A DNA stretch of 43,363 bases. Origin: an uncultured Bacteroidales bacterium (GTDB lineage: Bacteria; Bacteroidota; Bacteroidia; Bacteroidales; UBA932). The stretch is from NCBI GenBank assembly GCA_905235445.1, contig CAJOLJ010000017.1, forward strand, positions 1 to 43,363, read 5' to 3'. A program made the translations under genes and the position numbers. The notes beneath the pieces are model-generated. The model had not been told where the DNA came from and did not search any database. It saw only the letters and a program-made list of their open reading frames with translations. Below are positions 16,666 through 24,569 of this stretch, piece by piece. Positions within the stretch are counted from its first letter, which is position 1; each line of letters opens with the position of its first letter.

Positions 16666-19600
16666 TTAGAAAGTTACATTCAAGCCCAGTCCGAATTCAC
16701 GCTTGCGGGGATAACGCCCGTTATCCACGCCGGGGGCCAGGATGTCCCCGCTGAACTCGGGGTCGAAACCGGAGTAGTTGGTCCAGGTCAGGAGGTTGTT
16801 GCCGTAGATGTATACGGAGGCCTCTTTCATGCGAATCTTCTGCAGGAGAGTCTCGGGAAGATTGTAGGTGAAGCGGGCAGTCTGGAAGCGGATGAAGGAA
16901 CCGTCCTCAATCCAGAAGTCGGTCGCACCCTGCTTGTTGACAGAACGGTTGGAATCGAGCTTCGGGTATTTTGCCACATCGCCCTGGTTCGTCCATGCGT
17001 TATAGATGAACTCGTTGGTGGGGGCAGCCTTTCCGAGGGTGAAACCGTTGCGCCCGTACAGGGCCTGGTTGTAGATGTCCCCGCCGAGGGAGTAGTTGAA
17101 CTGGACATACAGCGAGAAGCCTTTCCAGGACACCGTCGTACCCAGACCTCCATAGACGTCGGGCTGCGAGCAGCCGCCGTACACACGGTCGGAAGTCCAG
17201 TCTATCACTCCGAGACCTTCCACGTCCTCGGGATTGTCAAGCCAGTTGACATCGCCTCCCATAAGGACGGTGCTTCCCTGCTTTTTCTTGTTCACGGTAC
17301 CCGTATATGTCTTGCCGTCCAGTTCGTAGTGGTCGAAGACGCCGCCGTTGAACACAGGGGTCAGCTGCCTCCACTGTCCGTCGAAAGCGTTGGACTCGTC
17401 ATAAGCGAAGATCCCGTCGTGCTTGACGACGTAGAATTCCCCGAGACGATGTCCTTCCTGGACCCAGACTATATTGTTGCCTCCAGCATAGAAGGAAGCG
17501 TGGTCCGCAAGTTCGATGATGGTACCGACGTTGTGGGAGATGTTGAAGTTGGCGGTCCAGTTGAAGTCGCGCTTCTGGATGATGGCCGCATTGATGGAGA
17601 ACTCCACACCCCTGTTGTTGATGGAACCGACGTTCATCATCATGTTCGAGTAACCGGTCTCCTTGGGGACGTTGACGCTGTAAAGGAGGTTGTCCGTGTC
17701 CTTATTGTACCAGTCGAAGACGACATTGACCCTTCCCTTGATAAGGGAGATGTCGGCTCCGAGGTCAATCTGACGGGTCCTCTCCCAGCTGAGGTCATTG
17801 TATACGAGGTTCGGGGTCATGCCGCCCACTCCTCCGTAAACTCCGGTCGAGGAATATACAGGCCAGGAAGCGTAGTTGGCTATGTCCTCGTTGCCGGTCA
17901 CTCCGATACTCGCACGGATCTTTCCGTCCGTCAGGAAATCCTTGCTCCATTCCATGAAGGGTTCGTCGGAGAAGCGCCATCCTGCGGAGGCCGAGGGGAA
18001 GAATCCCCATCTCTTGGACTTGGAGAAACGGGAGGAACCGTCATATCGTCCATTCAGGGCAAGGAGGTAGCGGCTCTTCCAGTTGTAGGTCCCCCTGACG
18101 AAGAACGAGGCCATGGAGTGCTCTTCTACCGTGGAGGAATTCTCCCCGGCCGGGAAGACGGTTGCGTTATTGAGGGTCCAGATGTCATTTCCGTTGAAGT
18201 TCGTACCATAGAGTTTCGCATACTGGATCTGGTAGTACTGCAGCGACACACCTCCCATGACCGTAATCGAGTGGTCACCGAACATGTTCTCGTAGGAGAG
18301 GTAGTCCTCGTTTATCCAGTTGTAGTCAAGATTCGTCTGGTCGTAACCATAGTTGATGCCGGAGGCATTGAGCAGGGCCTTCGGACGGAAAAAAGCCTGG
18401 CGGCGAAGGTTCATCTCAGCGGAGAGGTTCGCCTTGAACTTGAGATGGTCCGTGAGGCGCAGTTCCGCAAACACCTGACCCGTCGCCCGGAAACGCTTTG
18501 TCTGACGCACATCCAGCAATGCCTGGGAATAAGGACTTATCTTTCCACCTACAGAAGGTGAAGGGGAACCGTCGGCCAGGAAGAGGTTATAGTAAGGCAA
18601 CCACTGATACATGTTGGATACCATCATCGCCTCATCGGCGCCCTTCTGGTCGGAATATGTGAACTGGAAATTGTTCCCGATCGTGAGATTGTCGGTAGCC
18701 TTGTAGGTCGCATTCATCCTGGTTGTGAAACGCTGGAAACGGGTATTGACGACAATGCCCCTCTCGTCGAGGAATCCGGTTGAGAGGAAATAGTTCATTT
18801 TTCCCGTGACAGCGGACACGCTGGCGTTCACCTCATCCTTGTTGGCGATGCGCAGGAGATATTTCGCCTGGTTCCCGTCCCCATTTACGAAAGCCCTGAG
18901 GGAGTCCGTAATGAGGCGCCAGTTGTTCCCGCTGGGTACCCATCTGCGGCGCTGCTGGTTGTAGTAACGGTAGGCCTGGGGAGTGGTCGCGGGAAGAAGG
19001 TGGGAAATCTGTCCGATACCATGATTGTACTTAAGGTCCACCCGGGGATGTCCCTCCTCGCCGCGGCGGGTCGTGATGATGATCACTCCGTTGGCGGAAC
19101 GCGACCCGTAGATGGCAGCCGAGGCTGCATCCTTGAGGACTTCCATGGAGACGATATCATTGGGGTTGATAGTGGATATGTCGGTCATCGGGACCTCGTC
19201 CACCACATAGAGGGGATTGGCCCCGGAACCGAAAGTTGCCGTACCGCGGATCCTGATCGACGCCTCCTCGCCGGGGGCGGCATTGGTCATGACCTGGACA
19301 CCGGCGGCATTGCCCTGGAGGGCTTCGAAGACGTTGGTGGGAGTCTTTTCGAGAATAGCTTTGCTGTCGACCGATGTGACGGAGCCAGTGAGGTCGCGCC
19401 TCTTGACAGTACCGTAACCAACGACGACTGCATCATCGAGGGTCGTTGCGGATTCCTCCACCTGGAAATCGACAACCTCAGCCCCCTCTGCAAGAACCTT
19501 CTCCAGGTCATTGTAACCGATAGAGGAGAAGAGGAGGACATCTCCGCCCTTGGCTTTGATACTGTACAAGCCATCAAGATCGGTGATGGTTCCAACGTTG

Positions 19601-19767
19601 GTGCCCTTGATCTGAATCATGGCGCCAACCACCGGCTGTCCCTCGCCGTCCACAACCTTTCCGGTCACGACCTTGGTCTGCGCCAAGGCGGGGAGGGTCG
19701 CAAATGACAGGACAAGTGCCATCAGGGATACAAGTCCTAGTATCCCGGTTTTGTGCTTGAAATTCAT
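16666..19767 (-). CDS. SusC/RagA-family TonB-dependent outer-membrane transporter
   Basis: A 1,033-residue TonB-dependent transporter importing glycan fragments. The signal peptide ends at ATLPALAQ. A carboxypeptidase-regulatory-like domain (VTGKVVDGEGQPVVGAMIQIKG) precedes the TonB box region (TLDDAVVVGYG) and the plug domain (ALQGNAAGVQV, SIRIRGTATFG, NPLYVVDEVP, SMEVLKDAASAAIYGSRSANG). The beta-barrel then runs to the C-terminal strand ending FGLGLNVTF. Length is typical of SusC proteins of PULs. It lies 41 bases downstream of GH115 without an obvious promoter of its own, so it is probably transcribed from the promoter before GH115. Confidence 0.97.
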   Translation of the reverse strand: MNFKHKTGILGLVSLMALVLSFATLPALAQTKVVTGKVVDGEGQPVVGAMIQIKGTNVGTITDLDGLYSIKAKGGDVLLFSSIGYNDLEKVLAEGAEVVDFQVEESATTLDDAVVVGYGTVKRRDLTGSVTSVDSKAILEKTPTNVFEALQGNAAGVQVMTNAAPGEEASIRIRGTATFGSGANPLYVVDEVPMTDISTINPNDIVSMEVLKDAASAAIYGSRSANGVIIITTRRGEEGHPRVDLKYNHGIGQISHLLPATTPQAYRYYNQQRRRWVPSGNNWRLITDSLRAFVNGDGNQAKYLLRIANKDEVNASVSAVTGKMNYFLSTGFLDERGIVVNTRFQRFTTRMNATYKATDNLTIGNNFQFTYSDQKGADEAMMVSNMYQWLPYYNLFLADGSPSPSVGGKISPYSQALLDVRQTKRFRATGQVFAELRLTDHLKFKANLSAEMNLRRQAFFRPKALLNASGINYGYDQTNLDYNWINEDYLSYENMFGDHSITVMGGVSLQYYQIQYAKLYGTNFNGNDIWTLNNATVFPAGENSSTVEEHSMASFFVRGTYNWKSRYLLALNGRYDGSSRFSKSKRWGFFPSASAGWRFSDEPFMEWSKDFLTDGKIRASIGVTGNEDIANYASWPVYSSTGVYGGVGGMTPNLVYNDLSWERTRQIDLGADISLIKGRVNVVFDWYNKDTDNLLYSVNVPKETGYSNMMMNVGSINNRGVEFSINAAIIQKRDFNWTANFNISHNVGTIIELADHASFYAGGNNIVWVQEGHRLGEFYVVKHDGIFAYDESNAFDGQWRQLTPVFNGGVFDHYELDGKTYTGTVNKKKQGSTVLMGGDVNWLDNPEDVEGLGVIDWTSDRVYGGCSQPDVYGGLGTTVSWKGFSLYVQFNYSLGGDIYNQALYGRNGFTLGKAAPTNEFIYNAWTNQGDVAKYPKLDSNRSVNKQGATDFWIEDGSFIRFQTARFTYNLPETLLQKIRMKEASVYIYGNNLLTWTNYSGFDPEFSGDILAPGVDNGRYPRKREFGLGLNVTF

Positions 19768-19808
19768 AAGCTGGTTATTTAGTGAAAATATAAAAAGTGT
19801 TTTCCGAG

Positions 19809-21887
19809 TTATCTGCTTTCGGCTTTTCGGAGCGTTTCGCTTATCTGGTCGATGACCGTCTGCATACCGAACAGCCTATCGGGGGCGTACCATGTCTCGA
19901 ACGGCCCGTGCTGGCTTGCGAGGAGGGCATCCCTGGCTTGTTCCATTTCGCTGAGAGCGACCTTCAGGTGCTCTACACAGGCTTGCTTGTCATCCTGGTA
20001 GCGGTATGCATACGTGAAATGGTAGAGGGTGCCGCTGAGGTGCTCCATGTACATGGAATAGCAGAGGAGGTTATCGTAGAAGAATTGCCGCCTGTCCTCG
20101 TCCAGCTGGGGCATGAGGGTCTGGGCGCGCCTTGACACATCCCCGAATTTCTCCGCGGCCTCCTTCGTCCCCACCAGTATCGCCTCCACCTGGGTGCTGA
20201 CCCCGTTGTCTTCGGGGACGATCCTGAAGACCCTTCCCTTCACCCTTTCGTACATGTAGAAATCGGGGAGCGGCTTATCGGTGTACTTGAAGAAATCCTC
20301 TGCGATGTAACCTATCGCACGGGCATGGCGGTGGTCCTGGAAAATGAACTGGCGGTCCATTCCTCCGGGAAAATCGCTCTTGCGCTGGGTCCAGTAGGAG
20401 TAGAAGTAGTCGTGGTAGAGCTGCGCCACCTCTTCGGCATGCTCCTCCCCGAAATACTGCCTGGCGTACCCCAGGTTCCACTCATCGGTGTCGTAGGCGT
20501 CATAGTCCCACAGCATCTTGGCATTGGCGCTCATGGTGTAGAGGAACTCCCTGAAGTTCCCGGAATTGAGTACCGACAGGTACAGCGGGGACTTGCCGTT
20601 GACATACCTGTAGTTGAATTCCATCTTCCAGGGGCCCTCGCCGGGGGCGAGATGCGACCCTGTGGAGGTGAACTGCAGGTTCATGTAATATCCGAGATGA
20701 ACTGGAGAGGCGGGATTGAAGTTCTGGATGTCGTCGTAGGGGTAGTGGTCGCGGCGTCCCGAGCAGAATGTCCAGATCATGTTGCTGTGGGAGGGAGGTG
20801 TCACCTTGCCGGAACCCACAAGGTCGGCCATTTCGTCATAGAATGTCATCCTGACAACCGGGTTATCCTCCCCGGTATATTTCTTTACGATGTCAACCTG
20901 TTCCTGGAGGAGGCGGGTTATGACTTGCCCCCGCTCCTCCTCTGTCTTGGGCGCATCCTTGAAAAGTATCCACATCGGTTGGTCGCCGCTTCCCCTAAGG
21001 GCTATGTTCCAGATATTCTCTACGCCGCTCTGAACGACAGTCCGTACGCCGTACTCCCAGAATTCACGCAGGTAGTCGATATTGCTGAGCAGCAGTTCCG
21101 GGGCTTTCTTCATGCCCCTCGTTTGGGTCCAGTAACGCTCCCATGCCCCGAATGACATGTTCAGCATCACCATATGGTGGGAGGTCGTTATGATGCCGTA
21201 CTTCGCATTCATCTTCATTCCCCCGCTGATGTCATTGTCCAGGCTGATGCCCCCGTTCTCGTAGGTGTTGAGTTTGAGGCGGAGCATCGTCTCATGCACG
21301 ATCTCGGCATTTTCCTCGGACTGCCTCGTCCAAGGGCCGTACAGGTCCGTATCGTTGGGAAGCCAGGCACGGTACCTCACCTGGGGACTCTTGAAAAAGA
21401 GGTCGCACTTCTTGGGGACAGCTATCCTATCCTTGTGGACGGGAACCCAGGAGCACCAGAACCATAGGGGAGGGACACCGAGGAACTGCTCGTCGAAGGT
21501 ATAAATGGCGTAGATGGCTCCCCTCATATCCTTGCCGTCAAGGTATATGCGGGAGGAGGAAGGGGCAGCCCATACCCTGTGGGACTCGAAGTCGTCGAGG
21601 GGACGAAGTTTGTCCTCGGGTATCCCATATGTGCCGACCTCCCTGTCGATTATGACGAGGGCGCTCCCATCGGCAGCCTCCTCGGGGGAGGAAACGATGA
21701 CTGGAGCCTTGCCGGTCACTTTCACGAAGTCCCTGACCAGGGTTTCAGCGGCAAGACGCACCGGGGCGGGAGCATCGGGGGAAAGGACAATCTTGAGATC
21801 CCCCGGGTCCAGGGCCATGTCGCCCTGGCAGGAGCAAATGGCAACGGCCGAAAGAAGGACGGCCATGTGTAGAAGGACTTTCCTCAT
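19809..21887 (-). CDS. GH115 alpha-glucuronidase family lipoprotein
   Basis: A 692-residue predicted lipoprotein (MRKVLLHMAVLLSAVAICSC). It shows the GH115 layout: a uronidase N-domain with IYLDGKDMRGAIYAIYTF and LGVPPLWFWCSWVPV, then a TIM barrel with SPQVRYRAWLPND, RLKLNTYENGG, TTSHHMVMLN, ALRGSGDQPMW, VVRMTFYDEM, MIWTFCSGRRDHYP and LGYYMNLQFTSTGSH, followed by the helical domain. Characterised GH115 enzymes remove (4-O-methyl)glucuronic acid from xylan, including internal residues. It is shorter than many GH115 enzymes (often 800 residues or more), apparently at the C-terminal module. The frame opens upstream at a TTG, but the ATG at 21887 directly starts the signal peptide. First gene of the leftward six-gene operon. 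Confidence 0.82.
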   Translation of the reverse strand: MRKVLLHMAVLLSAVAICSCQGDMALDPGDLKIVLSPDAPAPVRLAAETLVRDFVKVTGKAPVIVSSPEEAADGSALVIIDREVGTYGIPEDKLRPLDDFESHRVWAAPSSSRIYLDGKDMRGAIYAIYTFDEQFLGVPPLWFWCSWVPVHKDRIAVPKKCDLFFKSPQVRYRAWLPNDTDLYGPWTRQSEENAEIVHETMLRLKLNTYENGGISLDNDISGGMKMNAKYGIITTSHHMVMLNMSFGAWERYWTQTRGMKKAPELLLSNIDYLREFWEYGVRTVVQSGVENIWNIALRGSGDQPMWILFKDAPKTEEERGQVITRLLQEQVDIVKKYTGEDNPVVRMTFYDEMADLVGSGKVTPPSHSNMIWTFCSGRRDHYPYDDIQNFNPASPVHLGYYMNLQFTSTGSHLAPGEGPWKMEFNYRYVNGKSPLYLSVLNSGNFREFLYTMSANAKMLWDYDAYDTDEWNLGYARQYFGEEHAEEVAQLYHDYFYSYWTQRKSDFPGGMDRQFIFQDHRHARAIGYIAEDFFKYTDKPLPDFYMYERVKGRVFRIVPEDNGVSTQVEAILVGTKEAAEKFGDVSRRAQTLMPQLDEDRRQFFYDNLLCYSMYMEHLSGTLYHFTYAYRYQDDKQACVEHLKVALSEMEQARDALLASQHGPFETWYAPDRLFGMQTVIDQISETLRKAESR

Positions 21888-21991
21888 GTGGTATATCAAT
21901 TATAGTGTATCGAATATTGTGCACCAAACAGAAACGAAGGCAAGTCGGTGCCTCGTCCGCGGGGCTGTGGCAAGCGGGTAATACCCAATGG

Positions 21992-22020
21992 CAAAAGTAA
22001 AAAGTATATTTTCTTTCAAA
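21992..22020 (-). promoter_or_regulatory. Putative promoter of the GH115-SusC-SusD operon
   Basis: On the minus strand, TTTG (22020-22017), a 17-base spacer and TACTTTTG (22-base region ending 21992; perfect TAnnTTTG) form a good Bacteroidota promoter. It leaves a leader of about 100 bases before the GH115 ATG at 21887. The -33 box lies between the two arms of an inverted repeat that may be an operator. Confidence 0.55.
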
Positions 22021-22043
22021 GAAGGCCCAAAAGAAAGTATACC
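22005..22043. promoter_or_regulatory. Inverted repeat overlapping the GH115 promoter (candidate regulator site)
   Basis: TATATTTTCTTT (22005-22016) and AAAGAAAGTATA (22030-22041) are complementary at 11 of 12 positions, with 13 bases between. Extended outward on the minus strand, the right arm reads GGTATACTTTC, close to GGTATACGTTTC before CE15. The position across the -33 region fits activation by the locus AraC-type regulator, but this is inference. Confidence 0.4.
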
Positions 22044-22147
22044 ACTTTGTCAAGGAATGGTACCCGGTAGGGTCACTCCCCTCTTCTGCCCCTCCCAAGG
22101 ACTGGGAAAGCGGTGAAGGCGAGGTATGGACAATGCAACCGCTTGTC

Positions 22148-23074
22148 TCATTCTTCCGCCAAATGATCCTCCATCACCTCCACCCTGGTCCCGTCAGGAA
22201 AGAAGTAATTGGCTTGCCTTTTTCCATTGTGCCCGACCTTGATTTCGGAACTGCGGGGCACGCCCTCCGGGGCCCTCCTCGCGGAAAGCTTCCCCACACA
22301 TGGGAATATTGACCCGACCTCAAGGCAGATGTGGTTCTTGGAGCAGCGCTCCGCATAGGAGAGGTCCCGGTAGTAGGGAAGGAATTCAAGGGTGAAGGGA
22401 GCATCGGGAAGAGCCATGTGGACAACGGACGGGTTCTCGGGAAGAGGGGGATTTCGCCATACTTCACTCAGTCCGAGGATGTCCCTGTAGAAAGAGAATG
22501 CCTTCTGCAGGTCCCCCACGGCAAATCCCACGTGGCTCATCCTCGGTGCTATCCCGGAATCGGGCAGAGGGACTCCCGTCAATCTTGACGCCTCACCGCC
22601 TTCGGGATACTGGACAAAACCGCACCTGCAAAAAGGGGAATCCCCGACAAGGAAGCTCTCCTCCCCCAGAGGGTCCTTCCCGAAGGAACGGGGAACGCAG
22701 ACCCCCTTGGACCTGAGGTACCTGGCCATCCCATGGAGGTCGGTGGTCTCAAGAAGGACATACGAGAGCATGCTTTCCTCATTGCGGGTGGAAGTCGGGA
22801 TGAGGGTGAGGTACTGCTTCGGGGACAGCCTGAAAGTACGCCGCCCGTCCTTCCCCCCGACCACCTGGGCATATCCCAGGAAGTCCTGGACGAAGGAAGA
22901 TGAAGCTTCCATGTCCGTCACAAGCAAGCCTACTTCCGCCACACCCACGATAGGGGGCCTGCTCTCCGGGGTGGGACAACATCCCGGGAGGAAGAGAAGC
23001 TGCAATGAAATGATGGCGACAAGGGAAAGGTTCCCCCATGCGGGGATCCGTTTTCCCGTGGTTGACTCTGTCAT
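22148..23074 (-). CDS. Exported lipoprotein with two VOC (glyoxalase-fold) domains
   Basis: A 308-residue predicted lipoprotein (LLFLPGC lipobox) containing four beta-alpha-beta-beta-beta modules of the vicinal oxygen chelate superfamily, in two pairs. The first pair (about 40-165, VAEVGLLVTDMEASSSFV) lacks the usual ligands. The second pair (about 178-305) keeps a full set in family positions: H181 (MSHVGFAV), E230 (TLEFLPY), H248 (KNHICLEV) and E299 (RVEVMED). This suggests a metal-dependent isomerase, lyase or dioxygenase-like site outside the cytoplasm. VOC proteins are normally cytoplasmic. The gene is divergent from CE15 and upstream of the GH115 operon. Its reaction is not known; an activity on an oxidised sugar or an aromatic group released from the glycan is speculation. 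Confidence 0.8.
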   Translation of the reverse strand: MTESTTGKRIPAWGNLSLVAIISLQLLFLPGCCPTPESRPPIVGVAEVGLLVTDMEASSSFVQDFLGYAQVVGGKDGRRTFRLSPKQYLTLIPTSTRNEESMLSYVLLETTDLHGMARYLRSKGVCVPRSFGKDPLGEESFLVGDSPFCRCGFVQYPEGGEASRLTGVPLPDSGIAPRMSHVGFAVGDLQKAFSFYRDILGLSEVWRNPPLPENPSVVHMALPDAPFTLEFLPYYRDLSYAERCSKNHICLEVGSIFPCVGKLSARRAPEGVPRSSEIKVGHNGKRQANYFFPDGTRVEVMEDHLAEE

Positions 23075-23192
23075 GGTTGTTGTCTGGCTTTCTTATGTAT
23101 AACTGAGAAGGAGGGGGAAGAGAGCCCGCGCCCCTCCCCACTGCAAATGAAAGCAGTATGCCCGTGGAAATGTCACCTCCAACGGACAAATC

Positions 23193-23226
23193 GGTATACG
23201 TTTCGACATGTCCCCGAAAAGATACC
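23193..23226. promoter_or_regulatory. Inverted repeat between the VOC and CE15 genes (candidate regulator site)
   Basis: GGTATACGTTTCG (23193-23205) and CGAAAAGATACC (23215-23226) form an imperfect inverted repeat with a 9-base spacer, one bulge and one mismatch. It lies about 40 bases before the CE15 -7-like element, in the divergent intergenic region. It resembles the repeat before GH115, so both may be bound by the same regulator. Confidence 0.4.
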
Positions 23227-23266
23227 TTTTTGTCGTAATGTTGGGAGGGGCGGGAGGATTAATCAG

Positions 23267-23274
23267 TATATTTA
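23267..23274 (+). promoter_or_regulatory. Possible -7 element of the CE15-GH28-like operon
   Basis: TATATTTA matches TAnnTTTG at all but the last base, 51 bases before the CE15 ATG, with a TTG at 23241-23243. The spacing of 23 bases is long, so this is a weak call. Confidence 0.25.
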
Positions 23275-23325
23275 CGTCCACAAGCAGTGCCCGGCAACCG
23301 GGCAAGCAAAATACACATTCGCCAC

Positions 23326-24513
23326 ATGAGACATTTCCTTTCCTTCTGCACCCTCAGTGCCGCCCTCATGCTTCTTTTCTGCCAGGGGCTGCACTGCCAG
23401 AAAGTCCGCACCATTTCATGGACCACTAACACCGATGAGGCTCTTGTCCCGACGTATACTCTCCCGGACGCCCTCCTCTGCAATGACGGGACACCTGTCA
23501 CGTCCGTGCAGCAGTGGGAAAATGTCCGCCGGGATGAAATCCTGCGCCTGTTCACGACATACATGTACGGGAAGGTACCTCCCGGGGACCATTTCGGGTA
23601 CGAGGTCATCGATTATGAGCCCCGGGTCCTGGACGGCCTGGCAATGAAAAAGATAGTCAGGATATTCCTTTCCGAGGAAGGGAACGGGGGGCCCTGCGTC
23701 GAGGCGCACGTATACTCCCCCAATGCCGCAACCGGGAAGGCACCCGCATTCCTCATGTTCAACATCCAGAAGGAGGAGAACATCCTCCGACTGCTCCGCC
23801 ATGGTTACGGTGCTGTCTTCTTCAGGAACACCGACGTATCCCCCGACAGCATGGATGCATACCGTGAGGGGGTCATCCCTTATTATTATAGGAAAGGGCA
23901 GACCTTTCCCGACCCGGACCAGTGGGGAAGCATAGCGGCATGGGCTTGGGCCGCCAGCAGGATAATGGACTACCTTGAGGTCGACCCCCAGATCGACGCC
24001 ACCCGGATTGCCGTCCATGGACACTCACGCCTGGGAAAGACAGCCTTATGGGCAGGAGCCGTGGACAGGAGGTTCGCGATGATCTATCCCGCCGGCTCGG
24101 GATGCTGCGGCGCAGCCCTCTCAAGGAGGCTTTTCGGGGAGACGTTATTCGATGCCAATACGGTTTTCCCCTTCTGGCTCGCCGGGAATTTCCAGCAGTT
24201 TTCCCGTCGGGAGTCCTTCATGCCTTTCGACCAGCATGAGGTCATTGCCCTCTGCGCCCCGAGACCCGTTTACATCGGGGCGGGAGAGGACGACACCTGG
24301 GCGGACCCCAAAGGAGAGTTCCTGGCGGGACGGGCAGCCTCACCGGTCTACGCCCTGTACGGGCTGAAGGGCCTTGTCAGCGAGGGGATGCCCCCGGTGG
24401 ACACCCCCGACCAGGAGGGGACCATAGCCTATCACATCCACACAGGCGGACACACAGTCAATGCGTATGATTGGGAGTGTTTCATAAAATATGCGGATAA
24501 GTATCTGAAATAA
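23326..24513 (+). CDS. CE15 glucuronoyl esterase
   Basis: A 395-residue exported alpha/beta-hydrolase. The CE15 signature GHSRLGKTALW contains nucleophile S234 and the conserved Arg and Lys. Other family segments are WENVRRDEILRLFTTYMYGKVP near the N-terminus, WAWAASRIMDYLEVDP before the nucleophile, YPAGSGCCGAALSRRLFGE after it, ALCAPRPVYIGAGEDDTWADPKGEF, and catalytic His in HTGGHTVNAYDW. CE15 enzymes split the ester between 4-O-methylglucuronate on xylan and lignin alcohols, or other glucuronoyl esters. Here it would make the uronic acid accessible to GH115. I chose the ATG at 23326 since it opens directly on the signal peptide (MRHFLSFCTLSAALMLLF); a GTG at 23287 is in frame but unlikely. 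A GH28-like gene follows after 56 bases. Confidence 0.88.
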   Translation: MRHFLSFCTLSAALMLLFCQGLHCQKVRTISWTTNTDEALVPTYTLPDALLCNDGTPVTSVQQWENVRRDEILRLFTTYMYGKVPPGDHFGYEVIDYEPRVLDGLAMKKIVRIFLSEEGNGGPCVEAHVYSPNAATGKAPAFLMFNIQKEENILRLLRHGYGAVFFRNTDVSPDSMDAYREGVIPYYYRKGQTFPDPDQWGSIAAWAWAASRIMDYLEVDPQIDATRIAVHGHSRLGKTALWAGAVDRRFAMIYPAGSGCCGAALSRRLFGETLFDANTVFPFWLAGNFQQFSRRESFMPFDQHEVIALCAPRPVYIGAGEDDTWADPKGEFLAGRAASPVYALYGLKGLVSEGMPPVDTPDQEGTIAYHIHTGGHTVNAYDWECFIKYADKYLK

Positions 24514-24569
24514 TAATCCCCGAAGGACCTATCCCGCACTCCAAGGCGCACGGGTCCAGCCTGCACGAC

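Noticed and set aside
17329..18561. A 410-codon plus-strand frame opposite SusC
   Set aside because: It is antisense to a certain SusC gene, rich in Val, Asp and Gly, and has no domain.
23287..23325. A GTG start giving 13 extra residues on the CE15 protein
   Set aside because: The extra residues separate the start from the signal peptide, while the ATG at 23326 opens directly on it.
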